Source: a virus
Strand: one strand, 5' to 3'
IMG/VR virus record: IMGVR_UViG_3300034061_004706
Span: 1-31,598 of that record
Length of the DNA: 31,598 bases
Shown: piece after piece, positions 1 to 7,553 of the stretch
Layout: the number at the start of each line of letters is the position of its first letter
Position numbering within the stretch: the stretch's first letter is position 1
Position numbers and translations under genes: made by a program
Notes under the pieces: generated by a model
Told to the model about the DNA's origin: nothing
What the model saw: only the letters and a program-made list of their open reading frames with translations
The model's database searches: none

Positions 1-1253
1 ACTAGCTGATCACGCAGCACAGTCAACAGCGCTTCCCGGGTAGTGTTTCCGCGTCCGGGCAGCACCGCCTTGATGGCGTCCGCCGCGGCCGCGGGAGAAA
101 TCAACGTCGGGGGCGTGTACGGGGTGATGCCCAGAGCGGTCAGGAACGCGGCCACGGTCTCCGGAGACGCAGCCCAGTCCTTGACGGTTCGACCCGCGAC
201 CCACTTCAGGCCGGGCAGCGCCCCGCCCCGGGACCGCGTCCGAGCCTCCTCGCACACGGCGTCGACCCAGCCCACCAGCACGTTGCGCATGGCGTACACG
301 CGGGCGACTTGCTCGTCCGTCATGGCCTTGACGTCCAGCACCGGGCCTTCGGGCGGCGGGGCGTCCGGGGCGTCCGGGGCCGGCGGAGCCTTCTGAACGA
401 CGGGCAGCGGCGAGTTGCGCGGCGACGGCACAAGACCGGCCAGCGTCGCGCCGCCCATGGCGCGCTCGATCTCCTCCTGATGCGCCGTACAGGTCTTGCC
501 AAACGCCTTGCAAAAGGTGCTGCGGCAGTGATCGCCCGGGGCGGCTTTCGTGTTCGGCGCGAGCGCCGCCCGGATGGCGACACCGGCCTCCGCCGCAAAC
601 GCGCGCAGCTGCTCCGTCGGGATGACTTCGACGGCTATGTGCTCCAGCCGGGGCTGAATGACGGCGAGCTCCACGGTGCGGTAATGCGCCCAGCGGTTGT
701 TCTTCTCCAGCACCCCGAAGGCGTAGGCGCGCACTTGCTTGTTGCCCTTGCCGGGAACGCGCACCCCGACCCCAGCCTTTAAGTCGCCGACCACCAGCGT
801 CTGGAGGTTCGGCAGCTCGATCACGACGTCCGCCGGGCCGCCGACGCTGTTAGGCGGCGCACCGGGCACGTCGAACGGGGCGTCCACCTCAAGGTACACG
901 ACCGCCTGCGGGTCGCGCTGCGTCTGCTCGACCACCCACTCGACGTAGGTGCAGACCGCGTCGATCCGCTCGCGGCGCTCGCCCGGGGTGCAGTCGGCCC
1001 ACCACTTCCCCATGGCCTGATCGGGCGCGCACAGGGCCTCCACGACCTCGGAGGGCGTGCAGATCGCAGCTCTCCGATCTTGCGGTAGCCGGAAGCCACG
1101 CAGCGCGATCTCCGCGATCGTGTGCGCTTGCGTGCCGGCGAGCGCCGCCGGGCTGCTCTCATCGGGCAGCCCGGCGGACAACCGCACCCACGCGGGGCAG
1201 GCGAATGTGCGGGCCATCGCCGACCCGCCGAAGGTGCGGTGTGCCGTCGTCAT
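1..1253 (-). CDS. DUF2800-type PD-(D/E)XK nuclease, 3' end outside window
   Basis: The frame is open for 417 codons from the ATG at 1253 to the window edge, so the C-terminus is missing. The N-terminal part has the family pattern of a short ACPAWVRLS stretch (residues 18-26) followed by GTQAHTIAE (40-48), then GGPADVV (138-144), VGDLKAGVGVRV (155-166) and NKQVRAYAFG (171-180). D142, D157, K159 and Q173 fit a RecB/Cas4-like PD-(D/E)XK nuclease core. Cysteines 243, 248 and 255 could form a metal or iron-sulphur site; that is inference. Phage DUF2800 proteins sit in replication and recombination blocks and are thought to be exonucleases. The start codon shares one base with the stop of the upstream AT-hook gene (TGATG), so the two are probably translationally coupled. 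The family call is strong; the exact substrate is not known. Confidence 0.82.
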   Translation of the reverse strand, partial: MTTAHRTFGGSAMARTFACPAWVRLSAGLPDESSPAALAGTQAHTIAEIALRGFRLPQDRRAAICTPSEVVEALCAPDQAMGKWWADCTPGERRERIDAVCTYVEWVVEQTQRDPQAVVYLEVDAPFDVPGAPPNSVGGPADVVIELPNLQTLVVGDLKAGVGVRVPGKGNKQVRAYAFGVLEKNNRWAHYRTVELAVIQPRLEHIAVEVIPTEQLRAFAAEAGVAIRAALAPNTKAAPGDHCRSTFCKAFGKTCTAHQEEIERAMGGATLAGLVPSPRNSPLPVVQKAPPAPDAPDAPPPEGPVLDVKAMTDEQVARVYAMRNVLVGWVDAVCEEARTRSRGGALPGLKWVAGRTVKDWAASPETVAAFLTALGITPYTPPTLISPAAAADAIKAVLPGRGNTTREALLTVLRDQL

Positions 1254-1909
1254 CAGCCGGCGAGCCCGTGATGCTGGCGCGCAGCGCTGATGGCTTCGTC
1301 CGGGGTCACGCCGTTGGCCACGCTGTCGCGCAGGTACTTGAACCAGCTCTGCAGCGTCGGGTGCAGGTCGGTCGCGACGTCGACCAGCTGCTCAGCCCCG
1401 TAGGCGTCCTTCACGAAGCGCAGGACCTTCTCGATCGGCACGAAGCGCGTCACCTCGGCGAAGAGCCCCATCGTGTCCGCGAAGTGCGGATTTGCAGCCG
1501 CCGGGGCCGGCGGTGCAGAAGGCGCGGCCACCGGGGCGACCGGAGCCACGGGCGCGGCGTGCGGCACCGGGGCGGCCGGGGCAGCCTGCGGCAGCTCGGA
1601 GACCGGGACGAGCACCGGGGCGGCTTCGACCTTCGGGGCGACCTGCGCCGCGAAGTCGGCCTGTGCCTGAGCCTTGGCGGCCTCGGCGTCGACGTCCTTC
1701 TTCGGCCGGCCGCGCGGCTTCTTCGCCGGGGCGGCCTCGGAGGCTTCGACCGCGGCCACGAGGCTCGGGGTCGCAGCGGCCGGGAGGGCCTCGCCGTCGA
1801 CGATCTCGGACACTTCCGCCTCGCCGCCGAGGACGAGGTTCAGGTGCTCAGCGACCACCACAGCTTCGTTCGGGGTCAACCCCGTCACGCGGATTTCCAC
1901 ACTTGCCAT
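1253..1909 (-). CDS. Low-complexity AT-hook protein of unknown function
   Basis: A 218-residue protein in three parts. An N-terminal alpha/beta-looking segment (1-45) is followed by KKPRGRPKK (63-71), which matches the AT-hook core (PRGRPKK) that binds the minor groove. Then comes a long Ala/Pro/Val linker (about 72-150) with repeated PVAPVAP units, and a predicted globular C-terminal domain (about 155-218). The start at 1909 has AGGAG eight bases upstream. It lies between a helicase gene and the DUF2800 nuclease, so a DNA-binding accessory role in replication or recombination is reasonable but inferred. I do not recognise either globular part. The linker is compositionally biased and says little about ancestry. 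Confidence 0.75.
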   Translation of the reverse strand: MASVEIRVTGLTPNEAVVVAEHLNLVLGGEAEVSEIVDGEALPAAATPSLVAAVEASEAAPAKKPRGRPKKDVDAEAAKAQAQADFAAQVAPKVEAAPVLVPVSELPQAAPAAPVPHAAPVAPVAPVAAPSAPPAPAAANPHFADTMGLFAEVTRFVPIEKVLRFVKDAYGAEQLVDVATDLHPTLQSWFKYLRDSVANGVTPDEAISAARQHHGLAG

Positions 1910-1924
1910 GTTCAGCTCCTTCAC

Positions 1925-1944
1925 GGTCGCGGACCGGGGCGACC
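1925..1944 (-). other. Intergenic hairpin
   Basis: Arms GGTCGC and GCGACC (positions 1925-1930 and 1939-1944) are exactly complementary with an 8-base loop. It lies between the helicase stop and the ribosome site of the AT-hook gene, just downstream (in transcription) of a larger palindrome. It could affect mRNA processing or translation; no U-tract follows, so it is not an obvious intrinsic terminator. Confidence 0.5.
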
Positions 1945-1950
1945 ACCCGA

Positions 1951-1972
1951 ACCCGTCAGTCGACTGACGGGT
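1951..1972. repeat. 22-bp perfect palindrome over helicase stop codon
   Basis: The two 11-base halves (1951-1961 and 1962-1972) are exact reverse complements. The minus-strand stop codon TGA of the helicase gene (1958..1956) lies inside it. As RNA it would fold into a 9-bp stem with a UCGA tetraloop. No U-run follows. It could be an RNA-stability or attenuation hairpin or a protein-binding site. Confidence 0.7.
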
Positions 1973-3413
1973 CAACCTTGGCCATGTCGCGGCTCTTGCG
2001 GGCCAGCGACGCGACTTTCCGCTCGTCCACCGTGCCCCTGAGACCGGCGAATTCGATGATGCACTTGCGCTGCTGCCCCCGGCGGTGGATGCGCTTCCAC
2101 GCCTGCCGGTTGACTTCCGGGCTCCAGTCCTGCTCAAACATCAGGCAGCGGTTGGACCGGGTGAGCGTGAGGCCCACCCCCACCGCTCGAATGTTGCCGA
2201 GGAAGTAGTCGCCCTCTCCAGCCTGAAAGCCCTTGACCGCGGCCGTGCGACGACTCTCGGAGGCGTTAGTTTTACCGTCCACGCGCCAGCCGTCGAAGCC
2301 CGCCGCCTTGAGACCGTTTTCGATGATATTGAGCGCGTCGGTGTGGACCCCCACGATGAAGGGCGCGTCCATACCGTTTTGCATGTTGTAAGTCAAGAGC
2401 TCCACGAACGCCGGGGCCTTGGCTTCCGCGGTCAGGCGCTCCAGCGTGCGCATGTGCTCAAAGTCGGAGAAGCCCAGCTCGGGGTCCCGGCCCTCCGCGA
2501 TCGCCCGCAGCATGGCGTCTTCCAACGCCGGGTGTGCCCGCAGGAAATCCTGAACGAAGGCGGTGTTGCCGTCGAGCAGCTGGGCAGAAAACGTCGGGAC
2601 CTCCAGACCGAGGAGCTTGTCCGTGCGGCGCAGGCAGACGCCCCGCAGCAGGGCCTTGAACAGCTCGGCTTTACTGTCGCGCACGCGGAAGCGCGTCTTG
2701 AGCTCTCCGGTCTTCGGGTCCTTGAAGTCGAACGCTTCAAAGAACTCTTTCTTGAACGTGGCGAACGTCAGCTCCGTCGCGCCCGACACGTGCAGCAGGG
2801 TCCACGCGTCGAACGTCTCGTTGGCGAACAGCGAGCCCGAGAGCCAGTACACGGCACCGACCGTCTCGATCAGGCCGAACCGACCGTCCGCCCGGGGGCC
2901 GAGGATCGCCTTGGTGCGGGCGCTGTTCGGCTCCTTCAGGTAGTGGGCCTCGTCGAGCACCAGCACCGGGAGGAACTTCCCACCCGGCTGGAACGGGTCG
3001 AGCTCCCGCATGAGTGTCTGCCGGTGCTTACAGGCAAACTCGTAGCTCATGACAAGGACGTCGCTGCGGCCGGACAGCCAGTGGTGCAGGTGGAAGTGAT
3101 CCGTAGCCTTCAACACGATCCGGGGCCGGCCCAGACCGTTGACTTCAGGCTGCTCCCACTTCTCGATCTCGGGCGGCCACACTTGGCGGACCGCGGCGGG
3201 GCCGACCACAATGAAGCGGCGCACGCCCTGCTTGTCCAGCGCGCGGATAGCCTGCGCGGTCTTGCCGAGGCCCGGGTCGTCGCCCAGCGCGACCACGCGA
3301 GGCGGCAGCCTGCCGGAGCCGCTCAGCGGCCGCGGCGCAATTGTCGGGCCCAGACCGGCGAGCCAGTCCCTGCCGACCACCTGATAGTCGGAGAGCTCGA
3401 AGTCAGTAGCCAT
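1956..3413 (-). CDS. SNF2/DEAH-family superfamily 2 helicase
   Basis: A 485-residue ATP-dependent DNA translocase or helicase. Motif I is GDDPGLGKT (44-52), motif II is DEAH (154-157), a motif III-like WLSGS follows at 190-194, the motif V region is GVGLTLTRSN (412-421), and motif VI is QAWKRIHRRGQ (437-447), with the RxHRxGQ signature typical of SNF2 proteins. It is compact compared with chromatin remodellers but normal for phage DEAD-like helicases of replication modules. The ATG at 3413 overlaps the end of the resolvase gene by 11 bases and has no strong ribosome site, so translation is probably coupled. With the resolvase and DUF2800 nuclease it forms a replication/recombination cassette. 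The specific role (fork remodelling, recombination or replication start) cannot be read from sequence. Confidence 0.9.
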   Translation of the reverse strand: MATDFELSDYQVVGRDWLAGLGPTIAPRPLSGSGRLPPRVVALGDDPGLGKTAQAIRALDKQGVRRFIVVGPAAVRQVWPPEIEKWEQPEVNGLGRPRIVLKATDHFHLHHWLSGRSDVLVMSYEFACKHRQTLMRELDPFQPGGKFLPVLVLDEAHYLKEPNSARTKAILGPRADGRFGLIETVGAVYWLSGSLFANETFDAWTLLHVSGATELTFATFKKEFFEAFDFKDPKTGELKTRFRVRDSKAELFKALLRGVCLRRTDKLLGLEVPTFSAQLLDGNTAFVQDFLRAHPALEDAMLRAIAEGRDPELGFSDFEHMRTLERLTAEAKAPAFVELLTYNMQNGMDAPFIVGVHTDALNIIENGLKAAGFDGWRVDGKTNASESRRTAAVKGFQAGEGDYFLGNIRAVGVGLTLTRSNRCLMFEQDWSPEVNRQAWKRIHRRGQQRKCIIEFAGLRGTVDERKVASLARKSRDMAKVDPSVD

Positions 3414-3945
3414 AGGTCATCGCCCAGTAGCCGAGGAGGATCGCTTCGGCCCGGCCGTCGTCGCGGACGCGCTCGAAGAGCGTCCCGTACCGGGGCACCA
3501 GCGTGGCCGCCAGCAGACGGCTCTCCGCCTTGTCGGCGCGCAGCTGCAGCCGGCGCTTCCAGACGGCCGGCGGGATTTCGTATATGCGGAAGCCCAGCGC
3601 CCGCGCGAGCCCGATCATCATGCCGTACCCGTACGCGGTGCTGAACACGCTCTTGCCACCCTCACCAAACCGGGGCGTCTGCTGCTCGATCACGAGCGGG
3701 TACACCCGGGGGCTGTAGCGCCTGAAGAATTGGAACAAAGCCTCGGGGTTCGGCCGCTGCACGACGCGCTTGTCGAGCTGCAGCTTCTCCAGAGGCATGT
3801 CGACCAGCTCGACGAGACGGAAGGTCGCCTGCTCGTCGATGTTGGTGACCGCGATCGCGCCGGTCCTGCCGGGGTCGATCGAGATGCAGACGCGGGGGCG
3901 CGCCTCGAAGTACCGCTTGGGCGTCGCAACGCGGGACTTGGCCAT
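3403..3945 (-). CDS. RuvC-like Holliday junction resolvase
   Basis: A 180-residue RNase H-fold protein with the acidic pattern of phage and pox-type RuvC nucleases: IDPGRTGA (23-30, D24), VIEQQ (85-89, E87), and DDGRAEAILLG (162-172), whose acidic residues complete the metal site. Predicted activity is structure-specific cleavage of branched DNA during recombination or before packaging. The length suits the family. The ATG at 3945 shares a base with the stop of the 76-residue upstream ORF (TGATG), and the 3' end overlaps the helicase start by 11 bases. The position next to a helicase supports a recombination role. RuvC-like rather than a transposase is favoured by the C-terminal DGRAEA motif and small size. 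Confidence 0.85.
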   Translation of the reverse strand: MAKSRVATPKRYFEARPRVCISIDPGRTGAIAVTNIDEQATFRLVELVDMPLEKLQLDKRVVQRPNPEALFQFFRRYSPRVYPLVIEQQTPRFGEGGKSVFSTAYGYGMMIGLARALGFRIYEIPPAVWKRRLQLRADKAESRLLAATLVPRYGTLFERVRDDGRAEAILLGYWAMTYGY

Positions 3946-4175
3946 CAGAGCAGAGCCCCGGGGCGAGTGTCGTCGTCGTGGAGCACGTAGATCGTGCCGT
4001 CGGCCGCGTCGTACCGGTGCGCCGCGCCCCAGCTGGCGACGTGGCGCAGGCTCAGACCGCGGAGCTCGGGGTACTTCTCGCACAGCGCGGTGAGCGCTTC
4101 GAGACCGTCGTAGTGCCGCCCGACGACGGTCATGTCCGTCGCCTTGGGCGTCCATTCAGTGAGCTTGAGAACCAT
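3945..4175 (-). CDS. Small protein of unknown function (76 aa)
   Basis: Begins MVLKLTEWTPKAT and ends with an acidic stretch (HDDDTRPGALL). I see no known domain, membrane segment or metal motif; a mixed alpha/beta fold looks likely. The ATG at 4175 has only a weak upstream GGGG as ribosome site, so the start is less certain than its neighbours; the frame stays open upstream but becomes Arg/Pro-rich, which argues for the chosen start. The stop shares a base with the start of the resolvase gene. It probably belongs to the DNA-metabolism operon. Confidence 0.65.
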   Translation of the reverse strand: MVLKLTEWTPKATDMTVVGRHYDGLEALTALCEKYPELRGLSLRHVASWGAAHRYDAADGTIYVLHDDDTRPGALL

Positions 4176-4222
4176 GGCCGGGCTTGTACCCCGCCGCGGC
4201 CGCTGCGTCGACCTGCGAGTTT

Positions 4223-4237
4223 GCATAGCTGCTATGC
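4223..4237. repeat. Short inverted repeat at metallophosphatase stop
   Basis: GCATAG-CTG-CTATGC: 6-bp perfect arms with a 3-base centre, overlapping the TAG stop (4234..4232). It sits in the 56-base gap between the metallophosphatase and the next gene, the only real break in this part of the operon. A regulator site or a processing hairpin are both possible. Confidence 0.45.
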
Positions 4238-5455
4238 GCGTTTGAGACCGCGGCGGATACGGTCGAGCCCGAAGGACAGGCGCAGGATTTCGCCGGCCTC
4301 CTTGTCGAACACGAGGATCGCGGAGCGGCGCTTGGCCCGGTACCCTTTCGAATGGTGCCACGCGTCGCTCGCCGCCAGTGTGCCGAACGACATCACGTCC
4401 ACGGACATATACTCCTTGGACGCGTTGTGGTGGACGTGACCGTGCAGCCAGACCCGCTCGGTCGTCTCGCCCCAGTCGACGGGGCGGTCATGCGCCATCA
4501 GGAGCGGCAGGTCTTGCGGCTTCGGCCCGTCCCCGTGCGTGATCCCGATGAGCGTGCAGCCCCAGCGGTGATAGTGGAAGGGGTTGGACGTGGTCACCAC
4601 TTCGACCCGGGGCTCGTTGCGGTAGTGCGCCGCGAGGATGGCCGACATGAAGAACGCCGAATTGCTGTCGTGGTTCCCCCGCGAGAAGTCGACGATGACC
4701 TTGTCGTGGACCTTGAGCGCGAGGTCGACCATCTGGAACGCCGCCCGTAGTGCGGCCTGCACCATGACGTGCAGGCGGCCGTCGGTGTCGAGCTTGTTCC
4801 CCGACTGGTAGGTCCGGGCGCTGTTATCGTCCACGTGGAGGATGTCGCCCAGCCAGACGATCAGGCCGACAGTCGCAGCCGGGCACGACTGGACCATGGT
4901 CCACGCAGCGTGGACAGCCAGCTTCTCGGCCTCTTCGACCGTCCAGCTCTCGCCCGTTTCGTCTTCGTCCGCGTACGCCCCGAAGTGCGGGTCGCCGATC
5001 ACGTACGCCGCCATCCGCTGGGAGCGAAGCTCGCTCGGCGGGGCGGGCGCAGGGGTGGGCGCGGCCGCCGGGATCGTCTCTATGAGCCACTGGACGAAGG
5101 TGTTCCACTGCTCCTCGATCTGGCCGCTGTCTGGAACTTGGATAACCCACTGGTTCTTGACTTCTCGGCCGGTCTCCGGGTCGATCTTGTAAAACGTCGA
5201 GACCCGCTTGACGCGGAAGCCCTCAGCGATCCGACCGACCATGTCGGCCTCCAAGGCCACGCCCCCGCGCAGCGCCGCCCGGGCCTTCGCGCGCTTCACG
5301 CAGTTGCCCACGTAGCCCTTGCTGATGCCGAGGGCGTCCGCGTACTCGGCGTGCGTCTTCCCCGGGTGGGCGATCATGTACTCAAGCACGCGCGCCTCGC
5401 CGGGCGCGGCGGAAGGCAGGATCGCCTTGAGCTCGTCGGTTCGGTACAGGTTCAT
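4232..5455 (-). CDS. Calcineurin-like metallophosphatase with N-terminal HTH
   Basis: A 407-residue protein. The N-terminus (about 18-60) looks like a winged helix-turn-helix (HAEYADALGISKGYVGNCVKR region). A linker with an Ala/Pro run (130-140) leads to a calcineurin-like phosphoesterase domain with all five blocks: GDPHFG (154-159), GDILHVDD (203-210), GNHD (260-263), THGD (306-309) and HGHVHH (338-343). These coordinate two metals, so the enzyme should hydrolyse phosphoesters; many phage relatives are called DNA repair exonuclease (SbcD/Mre11-like) or cyclic-nucleotide/RNA phosphodiesterase. The ATG at 5455 has AAGGAG at a good distance and overlaps the spanin stop (ATGA). The HTH suggests DNA targeting. 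It bridges the lysis cassette and the DNA-metabolism genes. Confidence 0.88.
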   Translation of the reverse strand: MNLYRTDELKAILPSAAPGEARVLEYMIAHPGKTHAEYADALGISKGYVGNCVKRAKARAALRGGVALEADMVGRIAEGFRVKRVSTFYKIDPETGREVKNQWVIQVPDSGQIEEQWNTFVQWLIETIPAAAPTPAPAPPSELRSQRMAAYVIGDPHFGAYADEDETGESWTVEEAEKLAVHAAWTMVQSCPAATVGLIVWLGDILHVDDNSARTYQSGNKLDTDGRLHVMVQAALRAAFQMVDLALKVHDKVIVDFSRGNHDSNSAFFMSAILAAHYRNEPRVEVVTTSNPFHYHRWGCTLIGITHGDGPKPQDLPLLMAHDRPVDWGETTERVWLHGHVHHNASKEYMSVDVMSFGTLAASDAWHHSKGYRAKRRSAILVFDKEAGEILRLSFGLDRIRRGLKRA

Positions 5456-5781
5456 GAAGGCTCCTTGGACCACGTCTGCCAGCGGCGCACGCCGTCTCGG
5501 TTGGCCGCGCACGCGAAGGCCAGTGTGCCGATGACGGCGGCCTGCGTTGGCGACAGAATGAAGTCCAGCTCCTCAGGAAGGAGCGGGCACTCCTCGGGCT
5601 CAACCGCCGACAGGGCCGCCGGCACCTGCGGGCGCAAGACGATCGGGGGCGTCGTCCGGAACTGCGGCTCCGGCACCGGCTGCAGAGGCTTCGGGGCGCT
5701 CCCGCAGGCCGCTGTTGACAGCAGCAATCCAGTCAGAACCGAGCACGAGATAGCGCGGATCGAGGGTGAAAGTCGGGGCAT
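5452..5781 (-). CDS. Rz1-like outer-membrane lipoprotein spanin
   Basis: A 109-residue protein with a signal peptide ending LLLSTAAC (C26 is the predicted lipidated cysteine), followed by a proline-rich stretch (APKPLQPVPEPQ) typical of Rz1 o-spanins. The threonine at -3 of the lipobox is tolerated but not ideal. The gene starts inside the upstream i-spanin gene in another frame (overlap 5600-5781) and extends 148 bases beyond it, a partly embedded Rz/Rz1 layout. GGAGG lies upstream of the ATG. It would span the periplasm with the i-spanin and fuse the membranes in the last step of lysis, which implies a Gram-negative host. It is longer than most Rz1 proteins, and the C-terminal half (about 60-109) is unexplained. 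Confidence 0.75.
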   Translation of the reverse strand: MPRLSPSIRAISCSVLTGLLLSTAACGSAPKPLQPVPEPQFRTTPPIVLRPQVPAALSAVEPEECPLLPEELDFILSPTQAAVIGTLAFACAANRDGVRRWQTWSKEPS

Positions 5782-6196
5782 TGGCTTGGGCCTCCGTAAG
5801 GGCTTGTCGAGCCTCGGCGAGCCGCCGGGCGGTACTCTGGCGCATGACCTCGGCGCGCTCGGCCGCGGCCTGCGCCCGAAGGAGCTCCTGCTGCAGGACC
5901 TCGGTATTGGCCTGCGCCTGCGCGAGGTTCGCCTCGCTGTAGGCTAGAAGGGCCTTCTGCAGAGCGATCGAGGCGTCGGCGTGCTCGTTGAGCTGTTCGA
6001 GGTGCGCGGTGCGCAGCTCGGAGAGCTCTTGAGCGTGCGAAGCCGACGTCCACGCCTGCCCCGCGAGGAACCCGAGATACCCCCCGGACGCGAAAGCGAG
6101 CAGCACCTGCCAGAGCGCGAACTGCCAGTTGAGGATGCGCCAGAGCCACTGAAGGGGCCCGGCCGCGGGGGCGATCGAGGAGAGGTTGAGGCTCAT
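5600..6196 (-). CDS. Rz-like inner-membrane spanin
   Basis: A 198-residue protein with one N-terminal membrane segment (about 26-46, WQFALWQVLLAF then GGYLGFLAG) and a long Ala/Glu/Gln-rich coiled coil (about 55-145), the architecture of i-spanins. The ATG at 6196 was chosen because AAGGAGG lies about ten bases upstream and it overlaps the endolysin stop (ATGA); an in-frame upstream extension is Arg/Pro-rich and inside the endolysin gene. Its 3' third overlaps the Rz1-like gene in another frame. The C-terminal 40 residues are Ala/Gly/Pro-rich and are the part shared with the overlapping gene. Confidence 0.75.
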   Translation of the reverse strand: MSLNLSSIAPAAGPLQWLWRILNWQFALWQVLLAFASGGYLGFLAGQAWTSASHAQELSELRTAHLEQLNEHADASIALQKALLAYSEANLAQAQANTEVLQQELLRAQAAAERAEVMRQSTARRLAEARQALTEAQANAPTFTLDPRYLVLGSDWIAAVNSGLRERPEASAAGAGAAVPDDAPDRLAPAGAGGPVGG

Positions 6197-6726
6197 GCCG
6201 TGGTTGCCTCCTTGCCACCCGGGCCGGGGTTCCGTGCGGGGAGCAGCGGGAAAAGCGACCCCATGCCCGGCGCGCGCCGCACAGTGAGCCGGCGACCGGC
6301 CACTTGCAGCCAATCGTCGCCGACCCGGTTCGACTGGTTGCCGCCCCGGGCGAGCACCCGGCTAGCGTCCGGGCTGACCGCCAACATGATGAACACGTGG
6401 TTGCCGCCCGGCCGGGAGATGACGCCGATGTCGCCGACCCGCGCGCCATTCACGCCGTTGGGGACCGGGTCGCCCCACTCGCGCCACTTGTCGGCCGACG
6501 GGAACGCGGCGACAGCGCGGTAGCCTGCGTCTTCGACGACCTGCGCGATGAACAGGCCGCACCACGGGACTTCGTCGCTGTGAAAGATGTTCCCGACCCA
6601 TTTGCCGCGCTTGGCGACGAAGTTTCGGACCCAGCCCATGATCGTCGGGCTGTGCCGCGCGCCGGGAATTTCCGCCGTGCCGAGGTAACGCTCGCTGGCG
6701 CGGATCAGCGGATGCACGTTGGACAT
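6193..6726 (-). CDS. Endolysin, TIGR02594/CHAP-like cysteine peptidoglycan hydrolase
   Basis: A 177-residue protein matching the phage TIGR02594-type pattern: GTAEIPGARHSPTI (16-29), DEVPWCGLF (51-59) with C56 as nucleophile, RPGGNHVFI (105-113) with H110, and GGNQSN (128-133) with N130. It should cleave peptide links in the murein of the host. No signal peptide is seen, so a holin is needed for export. The ATG at 6726 has AGGAG upstream. It sits between a candidate holin and two spanins, a complete lysis cassette. The family assignment is strong; amidase versus endopeptidase cannot be decided. Confidence 0.85.
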   Translation of the reverse strand: MSNVHPLIRASERYLGTAEIPGARHSPTIMGWVRNFVAKRGKWVGNIFHSDEVPWCGLFIAQVVEDAGYRAVAAFPSADKWREWGDPVPNGVNGARVGDIGVISRPGGNHVFIMLAVSPDASRVLARGGNQSNRVGDDWLQVAGRRLTVRRAPGMGSLFPLLPARNPGPGGKEATTA

Positions 6727-6736
6727 AGCCGGGCTC

Positions 6737-7135
6737 CTATCGGACCAGCAGCGCGCTCAGCGCAGCTAGGTCCAGTTGCAGGGCCACCATCAGCGCGATG
6801 GCGACCGTGGCCCCCAGACCGAGCCCCGCGGCCAGCGCGAGGATCATGTCCCGGGACGGGATGTACTTGGCGTACCACGGCGCGGCCGCTTCGGCCGGGG
6901 CGGCCGCCAGCTCGTCGACCTTGGCCGCGAGGTGGCTCAGGTCTTTGCCCAAGGACTCGATTGCGGCTCCACGCCGCTCGCCGTCCACGCGGAGCTCCGC
7001 GGTCGTGTCCGCGATCTCGGCGGTTCGGCCGTCGAGCATATCGACCCGGCGGCCCAGCGCTTCGAAGCCGCGGTCGACGCGCTCGCCGAGCTGGAGGATG
7101 CTCTGTTGCAGGACGGAGTGGGAAGGTTCAGCCAA
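6737..7135 (-). CDS. Candidate holin (coiled coil plus C-terminal membrane segment)
   Basis: A 132-residue protein with a soluble heptad-like N-terminal part (8-78), an Ala-rich hinge, and a hydrophobic C-terminal region (97-131) long enough for one long or two short membrane helices. This resembles XhlA-type lysis helpers and some holins. It uses a TTG start at 7135, supported by GGAG seven bases upstream and the 16-base gap to the previous gene. The function is inferred mainly from the position right before the endolysin; a membrane-anchored coiled-coil protein of another kind is possible. Confidence 0.6.
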   Translation of the reverse strand: MAEPSHSVLQQSILQLGERVDRGFEALGRRVDMLDGRTAEIADTTAELRVDGERRGAAIESLGKDLSHLAAKVDELAAAPAEAAAPWYAKYIPSRDMILALAAGLGLGATVAIALMVALQLDLAALSALLVR

Positions 7136-7151
7136 GGGTTCGCTCCGTGAG

Positions 7152-7544
7152 TTACTCGGCTTCTACCCCGGGCTGTTCACCTTCGTCAACGTCTGGTGAG
7201 GGTTCCGCGCCAAACTCCGGCGGGGCGAAGGTGAGCACAGCGTACCGCTCGGCGGCGCGCTGGGTGAGGGTCTGGAGCGAGCCGAGCAAGTTACCCGCGT
7301 CCCGGGCGAGCAGGAACAGGTCTGCGTCCACCCGGCCGGCGGAAGCGTCGATCGCTTCCTGAACGGTCGTGATCGCCGCGGCTACAGGTCCGTAGGCGTC
7401 CTTGAGCGCGGCGGCGACCCGAATGTCCGCCTCCAGAAAGAACCGGGCGACGGACTGTTCCATGGTCGCGGTCAGGTCACTGATCGCCTGCTGCACCTCT
7501 GCGGTGTCGACGGTCAGGTTCACGTGTATGTGTTCGGGTTCCAC
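7152..7544 (-). CDS. Unknown helical protein after the tail-tip gene
   Basis: A 130-residue protein, mostly amphipathic helix (about 12-100) with an acidic C-terminal tail (PDVDEGEQPGVEAE). No membrane segment or enzyme motif is visible. It uses a GTG start at 7544 with AGGAG eight bases before it. It lies between the tail-tip protein and the lysis genes, a place where tail-fibre chaperones or small virion proteins often occur, but there is no direct evidence for either. Confidence 0.65.
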   Translation of the reverse strand: MEPEHIHVNLTVDTAEVQQAISDLTATMEQSVARFFLEADIRVAAALKDAYGPVAAAITTVQEAIDASAGRVDADLFLLARDAGNLLGSLQTLTQRAAERYAVLTFAPPEFGAEPSPDVDEGEQPGVEAE

Positions 7545-7553
7545 GGACTTCTC

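Noticed and set aside
2085-3644. Long plus-strand frame opposite the helicase
   Set aside because: Shadow of the helicase and resolvase genes; Arg/Val/Glu-rich with no domain.
6197-6313. N-terminal extension of the i-spanin
   Set aside because: Encodes an Arg/Pro/Gly-rich stretch inside the endolysin gene, while the ATG at 6196 has a strong ribosome site.
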